A DNA stretch of 29,213 bases, from positions 1 to 29,213 of the forward strand of contig JAEOUL010000344.1 of NCBI GenBank assembly GCA_016839345.1, written 5' to 3'. A program made the translations under genes and the position numbers. The notes beneath the pieces were generated by a model. It was not told the DNA's origin. It saw only the letters and a program-made list of their open reading frames with translations, and ran no database searches. Below, one piece after another: positions 1 to 8,176 of this stretch; position 1 is the first letter of the stretch; the number at the start of each line of letters is the position of its first letter. The DNA comes from Candidatus Thorarchaeota archaeon (GTDB lineage Archaea; Asgardarchaeota; Thorarchaeia; Thorarchaeales; Thorarchaeaceae).

Positions 1-1
1 A

Positions 2-358
2 ATAAAGACAAAGAAAATAGGAACGTACGATGCTCAGATTTTAGAAATTACTGTGAAGGTTAGAGATGAATGGAAACCAGTTCTCGTCGACTTACCCAAG
101 GCGATGCTATCAGCAAAAGGTCTTACTTGTCCAGCTCTAGTTGGATTGAATTTGGATAGCAAAGGGGCTTTTCTTGTCTGGGGACTGAATCCTGAGAATG
201 TACAGTCTATTATGGAAACACTAAATGAAGGTCTGCGAATGATTATCTACCCGCTTCCAACATGTTATCAGATTATTCAACCAATTTTCCAATCCTGTTT
301 AACTACAAACTTGATATCTATTAACCAAGATTTACTAATAATTAGAAAGAGTGAATGA
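2..358 (+). CDS. C-terminal part of an unrecognised protein, cut by the window edge
   Basis: The reading frame is open from position 2 to the TGA at 356-358, so the gene probably begins upstream of the window. An internal GTG at 53 is possible but has no convincing ribosome binding site. The visible part has a plausible soluble stretch (LVDLPKAML, LVGLNLDSKGAFLVWGL) followed by a less protein-like tail of about 40 residues. I recognise no family. The gene faces the minus-strand gene at 469-936, and a degenerate micropeptide repeat lies between their 3' ends. The tail may be out of its original frame, so this could be a decayed gene end. Confidence 0.4.
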   Translation: MKTKKIGTYDAQILEITVKVRDEWKPVLVDLPKAMLSAKGLTCPALVGLNLDSKGAFLVWGLNPENVQSIMETLNEGLRMIIYPLPTCYQIIQPIFQSCLTTNLISINQDLLIIRKSE

Positions 359-393
359 TAAAGGGAATCCCTCTCTCGATAAGAAATCTAAAA

Positions 394-453
394 CTACATC
401 TGTTTCACTTGTCTGGCCAGCAGAAAGTATGGCCCAAATATCCCTCAAACCAT
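394..453 (-). pseudogene. Micropeptide repeat, copy 1 (stop at codon 3)
   Basis: This has the same 60-nt span, ATG to TAG, as intact copies, but codon 3 is TGA. The remaining frame still reads GIFGP then RQ-KQM before the final TAG. It lies just 3' of the minus-strand gene ending at 469. A short AGGGA/TCCCT inverted repeat follows at about 360-371. Confidence 0.7.
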
Positions 454-468
454 GACAGTTCTAAGAAG

Positions 469-936
469 TTAAGGAGGAGTCCAATCCTGTGGAATAATAG
501 CAGAGAGTGAGCGCAGCAGGTCTTTCGTCCTCCTGTCATCATTTCTACAGCTCTCCCAGACCTTCTGTTCAAATACAAGATTGTCATTGTCCCTGATGGT
601 AAAAGTCAGTAAGGATGTATCAGGAAGTGCTTTTTCTAAACAATTCTCCAAGTCCCATATCTTATTCTTCATCAACTCTTTTACAAATTCCAATAACTTC
701 TCAGCGGAAAAATCCATCTCTCGTAATTTTGTCGAACTTGCTTCATCTGGACTATCAACAGGAGTTCCCCGTTGAATTCTACGATGTTCGATTCTTTCGC
801 AAGTTATCAGTATTCTAAGTCGAGTATGAAAAGTTTCATGCCCAGATTGATATTCGAATGAGAATGCTGTCAATCTGTCTTGTTTCTTCACTAGACCCTT
901 TAGATAATTCTTCAACTCTTTCTTTGTGTATGTCAT
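469..936 (-). CDS. Hypothetical protein, 155 aa
   Basis: No family is recognised. The start at 936 (MTYTKKELKNYL) is chosen because GGAGGT lies 7 nt before this ATG. A frame extension to 972 adds 12 residues but ignores that site. The protein is soluble, with no signal peptide or membrane segment. It has a charged N-terminal helix, a central beta-like part (LTAFSFEYQ, RLRILITCERIEHRR), a helical part (AEKLLEFVKELMKNKIWDLENCLEKAL) and another strand-rich part (LLTFTIRDNDNLVFEQKV). It is flanked on both sides by degenerate micropeptide repeats. Coding status is fairly sure because of the ribosome binding site and balanced composition; function is unknown. Confidence 0.65.
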   Translation of the reverse strand: MTYTKKELKNYLKGLVKKQDRLTAFSFEYQSGHETFHTRLRILITCERIEHRRIQRGTPVDSPDEASSTKLREMDFSAEKLLEFVKELMKNKIWDLENCLEKALPDTSLLTFTIRDNDNLVFEQKVWESCRNDDRRTKDLLRSLSAIIPQDWTPP

Positions 937-1037
937 ATGATTGACCTCCGATAAATCAGGTTCCTCGACCAACCTTCATCCCTTGTTCATTCATTTGCCC
1001 TAGGGAAAGAATACATGTTCAGTATAAAAAAGAAAAT

Positions 1038-1054
1038 GAGAGGAAGTCCCTCTC
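1038..1054. terminator. Hairpin of micropeptide repeat copy 2
   Basis: Stem GAGAGG/CCTCTC with a 5-nt loop, extended by flanking CTC. It sits on the 3' side (minus-strand sense) of the degenerate micropeptide at 1072-1130. Its position matches the hairpins in other copies, so a terminator-like role is inferred. Confidence 0.5.
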
Positions 1055-1071
1055 TCAAAATTCAGTCGAAA

Positions 1072-1130
1072 CTACATCTGTTTCTCTTGCCTGCAAAGTA
1101 GATACTCGGAGTGAATATTTCCCGTGACAC
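1072..1130 (-). pseudogene. Micropeptide repeat, copy 2 (frameshifted)
   Basis: Aligns with the 60-nt consensus but is 59 nt long. A single-base deletion in the Gly-Pro-Asp region shifts the frame, after which the end (RQEKQM, TAG) is recovered in the shifted frame. The start codon would be GTG. It lies between two divergently transcribed genes. Confidence 0.65.
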
Positions 1131-1181
1131 GATTCGGTAGATATTTGTTGAACTCACGATTGATTTATTCGGGTAATCGCA

Positions 1182-2093
1182 GTGGATTCAATCGATAAGG
1201 GCATTCTCATGGACCTAACAAGAAATTGTAGAACCACCTATGAGTCACTTGCTCAGAAATATGGCCTTACTGCAACAGCTATAAGACAGCGTGTGATCAA
1301 CCTAGTGGAAGCGGGTGTCATTCAGGAATTCACCATCTACTTGAGTCCCGCGATGGTTGGCACAGAGCATGTGTACGTGCTTCTATCAACTGATGGTTCT
1401 CAAGGAGAAGATCTAATTGATGTGATTGGTGAGAATCCCAATGTACTCTTGGCGGGCTTCTTATCTACGGATACATGTTCAGTCTATGCAGACTATGTTG
1501 GAACCTTAGGACTCTCTGAACTCATTACCTACCTCCGTAACCTCGAGGGAGTCACCGATATTATGATACATCACCTGTTAGTGGCTCGTGGAGAACGCAT
1601 TGATTTCAAGAAACTGCATCTGAGAGTTCTAGGCTGTCTTTACGAGGACCCTCGAATGTCGGCTGCTGAGATTTCAAGTCATACCGGGCTAACAGCCAGA
1701 AGAGTCCGCAGAGTGCTCCAACATCTCACCGATAGTGTTGCTGTTCACTTCACCATAAGATGGAACCCGAACGCAGCAGATGCTACGGCCTTCATGTCAG
1801 AGATTCATTATAATGAGTCACAGGTTAGTGCCCACGAAGTCCTGAGTAAGATCCAGAAACAATACCCTGATGAGTTTTGTGAGGAGTACTGTTGGATATG
1901 TGCTACAGAACCCATTGTATTCGCTGTATTTCTTGTTGATCACCATCGCAGAGCTGAGCACATTACCCATGAAATCAAAAATTACTCCTGTGTCAGTTCT
2001 ATCACCACTCTGATTCCTTATCCTACCAAGAAGTACGATGGCCTGCGAAGACGAAGACTGAGAGAGATTTTAGAGGAAGCTGAGGTATTATAG
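1182..2093 (+). CDS. Double Lrp/AsnC-type transcriptional regulator, 303 aa
   Basis: Probable DNA-binding regulator made of two consecutive Lrp/AsnC-like units. Residues 4-55 form a winged helix-turn-helix (DKGILMDLTRN..., with recognition helix around LTATAIRQRVINL), followed by an alpha-beta ligand-type region at about 60-135. Residues 142-195 form a second helix-turn-helix (LGCLYEDPRMSAAEISSHTGL, TARRVRRVLQHL), followed by a second alpha-beta region to about 285 and a basic C-terminal tail. Typical Lrp proteins are about 150 residues, so this is twice the usual length, a known archaeal arrangement. The start is the GTG at 1182. No neighbour reveals the target or effector. Related tandem Lrp-like folds also occur in siroheme decarboxylases, but a regulator is more likely given the intact helix-turn-helices. 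Confidence 0.82.
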   Translation: MDSIDKGILMDLTRNCRTTYESLAQKYGLTATAIRQRVINLVEAGVIQEFTIYLSPAMVGTEHVYVLLSTDGSQGEDLIDVIGENPNVLLAGFLSTDTCSVYADYVGTLGLSELITYLRNLEGVTDIMIHHLLVARGERIDFKKLHLRVLGCLYEDPRMSAAEISSHTGLTARRVRRVLQHLTDSVAVHFTIRWNPNAADATAFMSEIHYNESQVSAHEVLSKIQKQYPDEFCEEYCWICATEPIVFAVFLVDHHRRAEHITHEIKNYSCVSSITTLIPYPTKKYDGLRRRRLREILEEAEVL

Positions 2094-2286
2094 AGCAGGT
2101 TTTAACGTCCTTTGAAACGAAACTGATAGAAACCGGTCTTTTCCTAAATAGGCTTTTAGGAATATTCCATTTTCTATTCTGGAAACAATCTGATTCCGAA
2201 AAGACATACTAACGTGGAATAATATCTGTATGGATTTACATTTTCTCAATTCGAAACGAACAGTCACTTGTTCATGGTGAATCAAA

Positions 2287-3228
2287 ATGAGAAGTAATGT
2301 CATCTCTAAAAAATCTGGAATAGAAACAACCAATGAGTCACCTTCTGGATTATCTTTATATCAGATGGTGTTTGTTGTAGCTATTCCTTTGTTATTCTTA
2401 ATGGCTGGATTATTGGGAATAATTGTCGTAAATTCACTTGGACCCCTTGTATCAACAAACCCTGTCCTATCAACTACGATTGGATTTCTCTTGGGTATCC
2501 TTGTTTTCATTGTATTCATACCCAAAGTCCTCCGAATGCCAAAAGGAAGGACAACGATTCGACGCTATCTGAATGATATCGGTGTGAACCGCATCCGACC
2601 TTTATCTAGAACACTACTAATCTTTATCCCTTGTTTGATTAGCATCCTTGTGGCTCAGATAGTAGCCTCCTTAGTCTACAACCAATTCGTCCTTGGATGG
2701 GTTTTTGAAGATTTCACAGAACGCCTCTTCGATCTCACACGCATTACAACGAAAATTGGCTGGAGTCTTATCACAGCTGTTGGAAGCATATTTGAAGAGG
2801 TTGTTTTGCGGGGAGTCATTCTCACGATGCTGCTACAGGTATATTCTGAGCGGAAAGCAATTGCTGGGTCAGCGGTTGCTTTTGGATATGTCCATATCGT
2901 TAACCTGCTTAATGGGTTCACCTACTCAAATCTGGTCTTTGTTGCTGGTCAAATAATATGGGCAACAATCATCGGACTTCTCTATGGCTATATGTTCCTC
3001 AAAACAGGGAACCTGTATGCGAACATGTTTCTTCACTGGTTTGCAAATGGGATGGGCAACTGCTTCATGTACCTACCCTCCGTTACACCTGAAATCCATG
3101 CACTGCTCAATATACTATTCAATATTGGACTTATGTCAACAGTGATTTCAATCCTATGGGTTGCATTGGTCAACAAGTACTGGCCGCTCGCAACTCAGGA
3201 AGAAAGGGATGAGGCCGCTTCTCAGTAA
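2287..3228 (+). CDS. CPBP family intramembrane metalloprotease, 313 aa
   Basis: Membrane-embedded putative protease of the CPBP (CAAX protease/bacteriocin-processing, Abi) family. It has about seven to eight hydrophobic segments, beginning with 27-50 and 62-80. The family motifs are all visible: EExxxR at E170-E171-R175, FxxxH at F199-H203, and HxxxN at H250-N254. These are known in the family to form the metal site within the membrane. The ATG at 2287 is preceded by GGTGA. Only 44 nt separate it from the next gene on the same strand, so the two may be co-transcribed. The substrate is unknown; roles in prenyl-protein processing or self-immunity are known for relatives but not shown here. Confidence 0.88.
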   Translation: MRSNVISKKSGIETTNESPSGLSLYQMVFVVAIPLLFLMAGLLGIIVVNSLGPLVSTNPVLSTTIGFLLGILVFIVFIPKVLRMPKGRTTIRRYLNDIGVNRIRPLSRTLLIFIPCLISILVAQIVASLVYNQFVLGWVFEDFTERLFDLTRITTKIGWSLITAVGSIFEEVVLRGVILTMLLQVYSERKAIAGSAVAFGYVHIVNLLNGFTYSNLVFVAGQIIWATIIGLLYGYMFLKTGNLYANMFLHWFANGMGNCFMYLPSVTPEIHALLNILFNIGLMSTVISILWVALVNKYWPLATQEERDEAASQ

Positions 3229-3272
3229 ATGGCAACCAGGAATCCGTATCAGAGCTTCGGAGGTCAGGTGGC

Positions 3273-3695
3273 GTGCCAACGAGCTGTGATTGCATGGTGT
3301 CAAATGACATCGAAAGCATCTGCCGAACAGTGCATGACTATTTCAACGGGCTCAGAACCAAAAACATTGAACTACTGGTGCAATCGTGGCATCCCGAGGC
3401 GAGGATATGTTATGTCCGCAAAGGGGCTCTGTCCTCGTCTTCTTTTTCCATGTTGGAGAGTCTTTGTCAGCAACAGGATGAACTCGGTGCGATAACGGAT
3501 TGTAGGATAGTACATCTTGATTGTACGGGTTCTGTAGCTGTGGCTAAGGTTGTTATCACTGTGAAACACTCACAGTCAACAGTGAACTATACAGACTATC
3601 TAACCATGATGAAGTTCTCATGTGAGAATTGGTTAATTATGAACAAGTCATTCCATGCAGAAAGAATCCAGACAAAGAGTCCGGTCGAGAGATAA
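3273..3695 (+). CDS. NTF2-like (SnoaL/lumazine-binding type) small protein, 140 aa
   Basis: The pattern fits the NTF2-like cone fold. An N-terminal helix (VHDYFNGLRTKNIELLVQSW) is followed by HPEARICYVRKG, then long strands (CRIVHLDCTGSVAVAKVVITV) and the closing YTDYLTMMKF..NWLIMNKSFHAER, which resembles SnoaL/lumazine-binding-like proteins. The GTG at 3273 is the start because GGAGGT at 3259-3264 lies 8 nt upstream. It follows the CPBP protease closely and probably shares its transcript. Members of this fold can be enzymes or ligand binders; no catalytic residues can be assigned. Confidence 0.7.
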   Translation: MPTSCDCMVSNDIESICRTVHDYFNGLRTKNIELLVQSWHPEARICYVRKGALSSSSFSMLESLCQQQDELGAITDCRIVHLDCTGSVAVAKVVITVKHSQSTVNYTDYLTMMKFSCENWLIMNKSFHAERIQTKSPVER

Positions 3696-3699
3696 TTGA

Positions 3700-3741
3700 T
3701 CCCTCATTATAGTACTGGGGCTTGAAGATTTCACGAGCCAT
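3700..3741 (-). pseudogene. Micropeptide repeat, copy 3 (diverged 3' half)
   Basis: Minus-strand ATG at 3741 begins MAREIFKPQYY, clearly matching the first 10 codons of the family (Arg3 as CGT, Ile5 as ATC), and then diverges. The conserved tail and hairpin are missing. It starts only 2 nt after the stop of the TetR gene, so it is on the same potential transcript. Confidence 0.6.
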
Positions 3742-3743
3742 GA

Positions 3744-4316
3744 CTATGAATGAATTGCATTCCATGCAATCTCACATGCCTGCTCAATATGATTCTCATC
3801 CATCTTGACGATCCCAGCATGATGGAAATTCAGAAGGGTGATGATGGGAAAATAGGCAAATGCGGTCAAGATTGGTAGAGGTAGGGCCTTGATTGTCTTC
3901 TCCTTGACGCCCCGCTTGAGTAGACGGTTGACTGTCTGGAAGAGCTCGAAATCCTCAGTCCTGATGTTCCTCATCATTGTTGTCCGTTCAAACTGCTCTC
4001 GATAAGCGATATACTCCGGATGCCTGAGGTTGAATGTGAATGAGTGATACCAGATGGACTTGAAGGTTTCCTCTGTGATCATATCCTGCTCAAGTCCCTC
4101 TAATGCGCCTTGACTCATCTTCTTTCGAATATCGATATAGAGCTTGGTGAAGAGGTCTTCCTTATTCTCGAAGTAGATGTAGATGGTAGCTGGGGAGACC
4201 TTTGCTTTCTTCGCAATCTTCGAGATCGATATCCCATCAAACCCAATTGTGTTGATGAGCTGAATTGATGCCTTGACGATGGCATCGTATTTAGCTTGAT
4301 CTCTGGTTCTTGTCAT
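3744..4316 (-). CDS. TetR/AcrR family transcriptional regulator, 190 aa
   Basis: One-component repressor. The N-terminal TetR helix-turn-helix is clear at about residues 10-55, with GFDGISISKIAKKAKVS followed by PATIYIYFENKEDLF. The rest is an all-helical ligand and dimerisation domain with no identifiable ligand. It is divergent from the membrane protein starting at 4407. Two copies of a TGAAyGnTCATTCA palindrome lie in the shared intergenic region, so it very likely represses that gene and possibly itself. The start is ATG at 4316. A micropeptide repeat begins 2 nt after its stop codon. Confidence 0.9.
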   Translation of the reverse strand: MTRTRDQAKYDAIVKASIQLINTIGFDGISISKIAKKAKVSPATIYIYFENKEDLFTKLYIDIRKKMSQGALEGLEQDMITEETFKSIWYHSFTFNLRHPEYIAYREQFERTTMMRNIRTEDFELFQTVNRLLKRGVKEKTIKALPLPILTAFAYFPIITLLNFHHAGIVKMDENHIEQACEIAWNAIHS

Positions 4317-4339
4317 GACAATCTGACGTATTTGGAAGG

Positions 4340-4348
4340 ATATATAAA
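4340..4348 (+). promoter_or_regulatory. TATA-box-like element for the 4407 gene
   Basis: TATATAAA lies about 60 nt before the TTG at 4407 and directly abuts the first TetR-type palindrome. A bound repressor would block TBP/TFB access. Inferred from sequence only. Confidence 0.45.
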
Positions 4349-4362
4349 TGAATGGTCATTCA
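4349..4362. promoter_or_regulatory. TetR-type operator 1
   Basis: TGAATGGTCATTCA is a perfect palindrome (6-bp arms, 2-bp centre) between the divergent tetR-like and membrane protein genes. It shares the consensus TGAAyGnTCATTCA with operator 2. Confidence 0.7.
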
Positions 4363-4370
4363 GTTTTGAT

Positions 4371-4390
4371 AAGTGAACGCTCATTCACTT
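4371..4390. promoter_or_regulatory. TetR-type operator 2
   Basis: AAGTGAACGCTCATTCACTT has 7-bp inverted arms and contains TGAACGCTCATTCA, the second copy of the same motif. The motif centres are 25 bp apart. Confidence 0.7.
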
Positions 4391-4406
4391 ATGAGGTGAC
4401 TCATAA

Positions 4407-4991
4407 TTGACAAATTCGAATAGGGAAAAAATGGAATCTGACTACGATTCAGGAAAAGAGAGATTGCGCCGCATCGCACTTGTGAGTGGCTTATTCATGA
4501 TGGTCGCTGCGACGCTTGTGATCAGCTTGCTGCAGATGTCAGGCTATGCAGGTACCATGGAAGACACGCAGCTCGGTTTCAATGCTGAAGTCATCAGGAA
4601 CTACTTCTCACTGATGACATTCTCAGATATGGGGCTCTTCATTGCAGCAAACCTTGCTGACTATCTCTTCATGTTGTCCTACGGCCTGTTCTTCTTCAGT
4701 GCCGCACGACTTATCTCTTGGAACTACAAGAGAGATCTCCCAAACAGGATTGGGTTCTCGCTTGCATGGGTTGGTGTCATAGCTGCTGTTCTAGACGGGA
4801 TTGAGAATGTGTTCCTCCTCTCGATGGCTGCTGACCCGGTAGGGTTTGCTGGCTGGCTCGCCTTTGCTCACTCAAGCTTTGCGTTTGCCAAGTTTCTCTT
4901 CATGTATGTAGCAATGGCTTGGACCATTGTGGGTTTTGTAGTGAATAGGACTCCTCTAGCTACACATCTGATGTCAGTACAGATTGTTTGA
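4407..4991 (+). CDS. Four-helix membrane protein, TetR-controlled, 194 aa
   Basis: Integral membrane protein with about four segments near residues 23-45, 76-103, 114-140 and 158-180; the first lies just behind a basic cluster (KERLRRI). The third segment carries DGIEN inside the membrane span, an unusual polar spot. I cannot name the family with confidence. The TTG at 4407 is preceded by GAGGTGA at 8 nt spacing; the ATG at 4431 is an alternative. It is divergent from a TetR repressor with two operators in its promoter, so expression is probably induced by a small molecule. A hairpin at 5006-5026 follows the stop. Confidence 0.75.
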   Translation: MTNSNREKMESDYDSGKERLRRIALVSGLFMMVAATLVISLLQMSGYAGTMEDTQLGFNAEVIRNYFSLMTFSDMGLFIAANLADYLFMLSYGLFFFSAARLISWNYKRDLPNRIGFSLAWVGVIAAVLDGIENVFLLSMAADPVGFAGWLAFAHSSFAFAKFLFMYVAMAWTIVGFVVNRTPLATHLMSVQIV

Positions 4992-5005
4992 GATGAAAAA
5001 AGATC

Positions 5006-5026
5006 GAGGGAGCGTGATGCTCCCTC
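5006..5026. terminator. Bidirectional hairpin, GAGGGAGC/GCTCCCTC
   Basis: An 8-bp perfect stem with a 5-nt loop, 15 nt after the 4407 gene. It is the hairpin part of micropeptide repeat copy 4. Confidence 0.65.
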
Positions 5027-5039
5027 TGAAAATGCAGAG

Positions 5040-5068
5040 TTACATCTGTTTCCTAGTCAAAACGATTT
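5040..5068 (-). pseudogene. Micropeptide repeat, copy 4 (internal deletion)
   Basis: Only the two ends survive. The 3' end reads GAAACAGATG-TAA and the 5' flank reads AAAATCGT on the minus strand, joined by a short residue of the middle. About 40 nt of the peptide reading frame are missing. Confidence 0.55.
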
Positions 5069-5183
5069 TGTTTGCTCTTCCTTGAAAGGAAAAGTCTAGC
5101 AGATTCTATCAGCGGTCCCACGTGAATGAGAGCTATTTCAATTTTGGATAAGTTTATGTAAAACCATAATCCATTGCATTATT

Positions 5184-5219
5184 ATGAGCTCATGCTAAAA
5201 ACAGCCTACGTTGTAGGCT
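5184..5219. promoter_or_regulatory. Two palindromes upstream of the nucleoside hydrolase gene
   Basis: ATGAGCTCAT at 5184-5193 is a perfect 10-bp palindrome. AGCCTAC-GTT-GTAGGCT at 5203-5219 has 7-bp arms and a 3-nt centre. They could be an operator or a small RNA hairpin upstream of the gene at 5302. No regulator is adjacent. Confidence 0.35.
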
Positions 5220-5301
5220 AGATACATACCGTGACTTAGGGGAGCATACCAGAAGTCTTTGTTATGAAGATCTAGCATGAGTGAACTATGGAGGAGAGCA
5301 A

Positions 5302-7749
5302 TTGAGAAGAAACAGAACCAGAACACTTGCTGTGATTATAGGGATTGGAATTGTTCTTTCAATGTCCTGCCTGTACGTGAATCCAGCCAATGCCTCAACA
5401 ATCGAGGATAGTCAGAAAGAGATTAGGGTTATACTTGACATAGATGCTGCATGTGATGACTGGCAAGCATTGTTGTATCTTCTCAAACATCCGAATATTC
5501 AGGTAATAGGAATTGGAGTTTCTTGTGGAGTGTCATATGTAGATACTGGAGTTATCAATACTCTAAGTATCCTCGAGTATCTAGGAGTTTATGACATTCC
5601 AGTTGCAGCTGGGAAGGAAACCCCTCTCGTAGTTGATCATGCCTTTCCAACTCCATGGAGAGATGCAAGTTATAATTTCTACGGGCTTGACCTGCCTTCA
5701 ACAACACTGCAGCCTTCCTCATTGAGTGCTTCAGACCTGTTCATATCATTGATAGAAAGTGAACAAGGAAATATTACTCTGATAGGATTAGGTCCTCTCA
5801 CAAATGTCGCAATTGCTCTGGATACAGAACCCTCCATAAAATCAAAGATAGATGAGATTCTAATTATGGGCGGGACCATTGAAGCTCCTGGAAATGTTGG
5901 TCTAGAATCCGAAATACCAAACTATGTTGCAGAATGGAATATTTGGGTCGATCCGCATGCAGCAGATGTTGTCTTTAATTCTGGTCTGCCGATTCGAATG
6001 GTTGGACTAGATGCTACAAATTATGTTCCGCAGACACAAGATTTTCTTGATAGACTTGAAGGTGTAATGACAACACCAGAGGCTTATCTCCTTCATGATA
6101 TGATTCAAGTTGGAATATACTTCTGGGATGACCTAACGGTCGTTTCATTAACAAATCCAGAAGTAGTCACCTTCGAACCACACTGCATAGAGATTGTTCT
6201 AGATGTGGAAAATTACGAAGGGCAGACAAACTCAACTAATGCTGGTCCTATTAATGCACTCGTTGCGATGTCTGCAGATGCATCTCTTTTTGAATACCTG
6301 CTTATTGGTTACATCAATGATGAATTACCATCAATAATTGCATATATTGACATTAAACCTGGTTCTTGGCCAAATCCAGTCAATTTGGAAAATAATGGTG
6401 TTATTCCTGTTGCCATATGCGGCACAGATGAATTCGATGTCACGAAAATAGACACGATGAGTATCACAATGAGTCTTAGGCGTTCGTTAGATGTAATAAA
6501 CCCAATTAGATTCTCATACGAGGACATAGCTACTCCTTATACAGGTGATCCGGGAGGAGGTCATGATCTCGAATCGGATGGATATCTTGATCTTGTCCTG
6601 CATTTCGACACACAGCAGGTTGTTTCTTCTCTAAACCTGTATTCATATACTGGACAAGTAGCAACGCTCTATATTAGAGGTAGATTATGCGATGAATATG
6701 GTGGAGAACTATTTGTTGGGGAAGATTATGTCATAGTCGTAGGCGTCCCCTTGCTGAGTGAAATGAGTGTAATCTGGGAAACCAATACCAATCCTGAACC
6801 CTATAGTGGGCATACTGGGTGTGAGGTACTTTACGCTTTTGACAAATATTGGCTTTATTATGACTGGATTCCAGATGATGGCAATCCCTACAATCCGAAT
6901 GTCTACATGAGATACTCGTCAGATGCCAGAACATGGAGCAACGCAATTCCTCTTGCAGAAGAGTTAGTTCCAGAGCACTCAGTTAAGGCATTCTATTGTG
7001 AAAATACAATCTATGTGACGTACATTAAAGGGCAAGCTCTTTACTACCAGACTTCGACTGACGGAATCACGTATGAACTGCCTAAGATGATAATGAGTCT
7101 ACCAAATGCAGGAGCATATTCGACCGACATAGAGCTTGTATACGGGGATGGCGTGTTCTATTTGGCTACAACGCTCAACTCACCAGATATCTGGATTATG
7201 AAAAGCACAGACTTGGAAACTTGGTCTGAACCCTACCTAGCCGCTGGAGACCCTCAGGTGGTTGACTTCATATGTGATCTCTGTTGGGCTGATGGCAAGC
7301 TGTGGTTGTTCTGGGACAAATCAATTTCTGGAAGCCCCGCATATCTATTTGCAGCATATTCTTATGATGGTATTCAATGGAGTGCGCCAATTCTAATTCC
7401 GCCACTTAGAACCTCTTATGAACATTGGGGGTCTTCGGTCATATGGGATAGTGGTCAATTCGTACTTGTAACACGAATCGCCGAGCCCATCTCGCATGGT
7501 TCTTGGCCACCATTTGTGTCCTACAGATGGCGGCTTTATCTCACAACATCAGAGGATGGAATAAACTGGACCCCGTTTCGAGAAGCAACTGAATTCTCCC
7601 TTGATGGTGACTATGGAGAGAAGGCACCCGGAGTATTCCCGATATACAAAGGTGACAGAAGTTTCAGCTACTCTATAATCTACAAAAAATATTGGTTTGA
7701 AGGTCCATATCAGATATGTCAATCATTCCTTGACCGTTGGAAAGATTGA
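5302..7749 (+). CDS. Secreted nucleoside hydrolase fused to a propeller-like C-terminal region
   Basis: Predicted extracellular protein. The TTG at 5302 is chosen because GGAGGAG ends 5 nt upstream; a GTG at 5281 would add 7 residues without a ribosome binding site. A signal peptide spans about 1-31 (basic start, hydrophobic core, ANA/S). Residues about 40-345 are an inosine-uridine-type nucleoside hydrolase: D46-I-D48...D52-D53 is the calcium/ribose motif, followed by [19 protein letters not shown] and [16 protein letters not shown] beta module beginning [13 protein letters not shown] comes next, known as a repeat in secreted proteins. The last ~330 residues show BNR/GH43-like repeats ([32 protein letters not shown]), suggesting a sialidase-type beta-propeller. 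Likely role: cleaving extracellular nucleosides, or a related glycoside, while binding a glycan. Confidence 0.82.
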   Translation: MRRNRTRTLAVIIGIGIVLSMSCLYVNPANASTIEDSQKEIRVILDIDAACDDWQALLYLLKHPNIQVIGIGVSCGVSYVDTGVINTLSILEYLGVYDIPVAAGKETPLVVDHAFPTPWRDASYNFYGLDLPSTTLQPSSLSASDLFISLIESEQGNITLIGLGPLTNVAIALDTEPSIKSKIDEILIMGGTIEAPGNVGLESEIPNYVAEWNIWVDPHAADVVFNSGLPIRMVGLDATNYVPQTQDFLDRLEGVMTTPEAYLLHDMIQVGIYFWDDLTVVSLTNPEVVTFEPHCIEIVLDVENYEGQTNSTNAGPINALVAMSADASLFEYLLIGYINDELPSIIAYIDIKPGSWPNPVNLENNGVIPVAICGTDEFDVTKIDTMSITMSLRRSLDVINPIRFSYEDIATPYTGDPGGGHDLESDGYLDLVLHFDTQQVVSSLNLYSYTGQVATLYIRGRLCDEYGGELFVGEDYVIVVGVPLLSEMSVIWETNTNPEPYSGHTGCEVLYAFDKYWLYYDWIPDDGNPYNPNVYMRYSSDARTWSNAIPLAEELVPEHSVKAFYCENTIYVTYIKGQALYYQTSTDGITYELPKMIMSLPNAGAYSTDIELVYGDGVFYLATTLNSPDIWIMKSTDLETWSEPYLAAGDPQVVDFICDLCWADGKLWLFWDKSISGSPAYLFAAYSYDGIQWSAPILIPPLRTSYEHWGSSVIWDSGQFVLVTRIAEPISHGSWPPFVSYRWRLYLTTSEDGINWTPFREATEFSLDGDYGEKAPGVFPIYKGDRSFSYSIIYKKYWFEGPYQICQSFLDRWKD

Positions 7750-7754
7750 CAATT

Positions 7755-7995
7755 TTTGGCTTAGAATATAAGTATCTGGTCTTTCCACCAGAAACGAGAA
7801 AAAAGAGAAAGAAGAATCATGACTCTCAAGGTGATGCCTGGCTGTCTTATAGTCAAGACTTAGAAACACCGTGAGTTGATTGGCATTATACGGTCTCTTG
7901 TTTAGGAGTATCATGATTCTGGCTCGGTTAACACCACCACGTGTACCAGCAATCAACCACCAGAGAAGTCTTTTCGTATTCTTCCAACCAGTAAC
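7755..7995 (-). pseudogene. Fragment of a winged-helix regulator (decayed)
   Basis: On the minus strand the frame reads [17 protein letters not shown], then [20 protein letters not shown] and YKTARHHLE, a recognisable archaeal winged helix-turn-helix with a preceding tryptophan-rich hydrophobic stretch. Just upstream the frame contains a TAG. After HHLE it continues as low-quality sequence, while another frame gives [11 protein letters not shown], resembling the wing and end of the domain. No ATG and no ribosome binding site precede it. I interpret it as a gene remnant with at least one frameshift and a lost N-terminus. Confidence 0.55.
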
Positions 7996-8073
7996 GCTAA
8001 TCTATTCAAGATTGGGTAAATCACGTCCTTATAGATTATCATAAAGATGGAAAATATGTTCCAAAGAAAAAGT

Positions 8074-8094
8074 GAGAGAGGAAAACCCTCTCTC
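8074..8094. terminator. Hairpin, GAGAGAGG/CCTCTCTC
   Basis: An 8-bp perfect stem with a 5-nt loop, belonging to micropeptide repeat copy 5. It lies between convergent genes. Confidence 0.6.
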
Positions 8095-8110
8095 AATTTG
8101 AAATATGAGA

Positions 8111-8170
8111 TTACATCTGTTTCTCTTGCATGTACGGAAGATAGTCAGGTCTGAATATCTCTTATGTCAT
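8111..8170 (-). pseudogene. Micropeptide repeat, copy 5 (stop at codon 3)
   Basis: A 60-nt span from ATG to TAA. Codon 3 is TAA, but the rest reads EIFRPDYLPYMQEKQM, keeping the family sequence. It starts 6 nt after the stop of the minus-strand gene ending at 8177. Confidence 0.75.
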
Positions 8171-8176
8171 GAGAAT

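Noticed and set aside
405..587. A 60-residue minus-strand frame over the end of the 155-aa gene
   Set aside because: It lies in another frame of the better supported gene at 469-936 and has no ribosome binding site or protein-like pattern.
2088..2333. An 81-residue minus-strand frame between the Lrp-type and CPBP genes
   Set aside because: No ribosome binding site, composition unlike a protein, and it overlaps the start of the CPBP gene.
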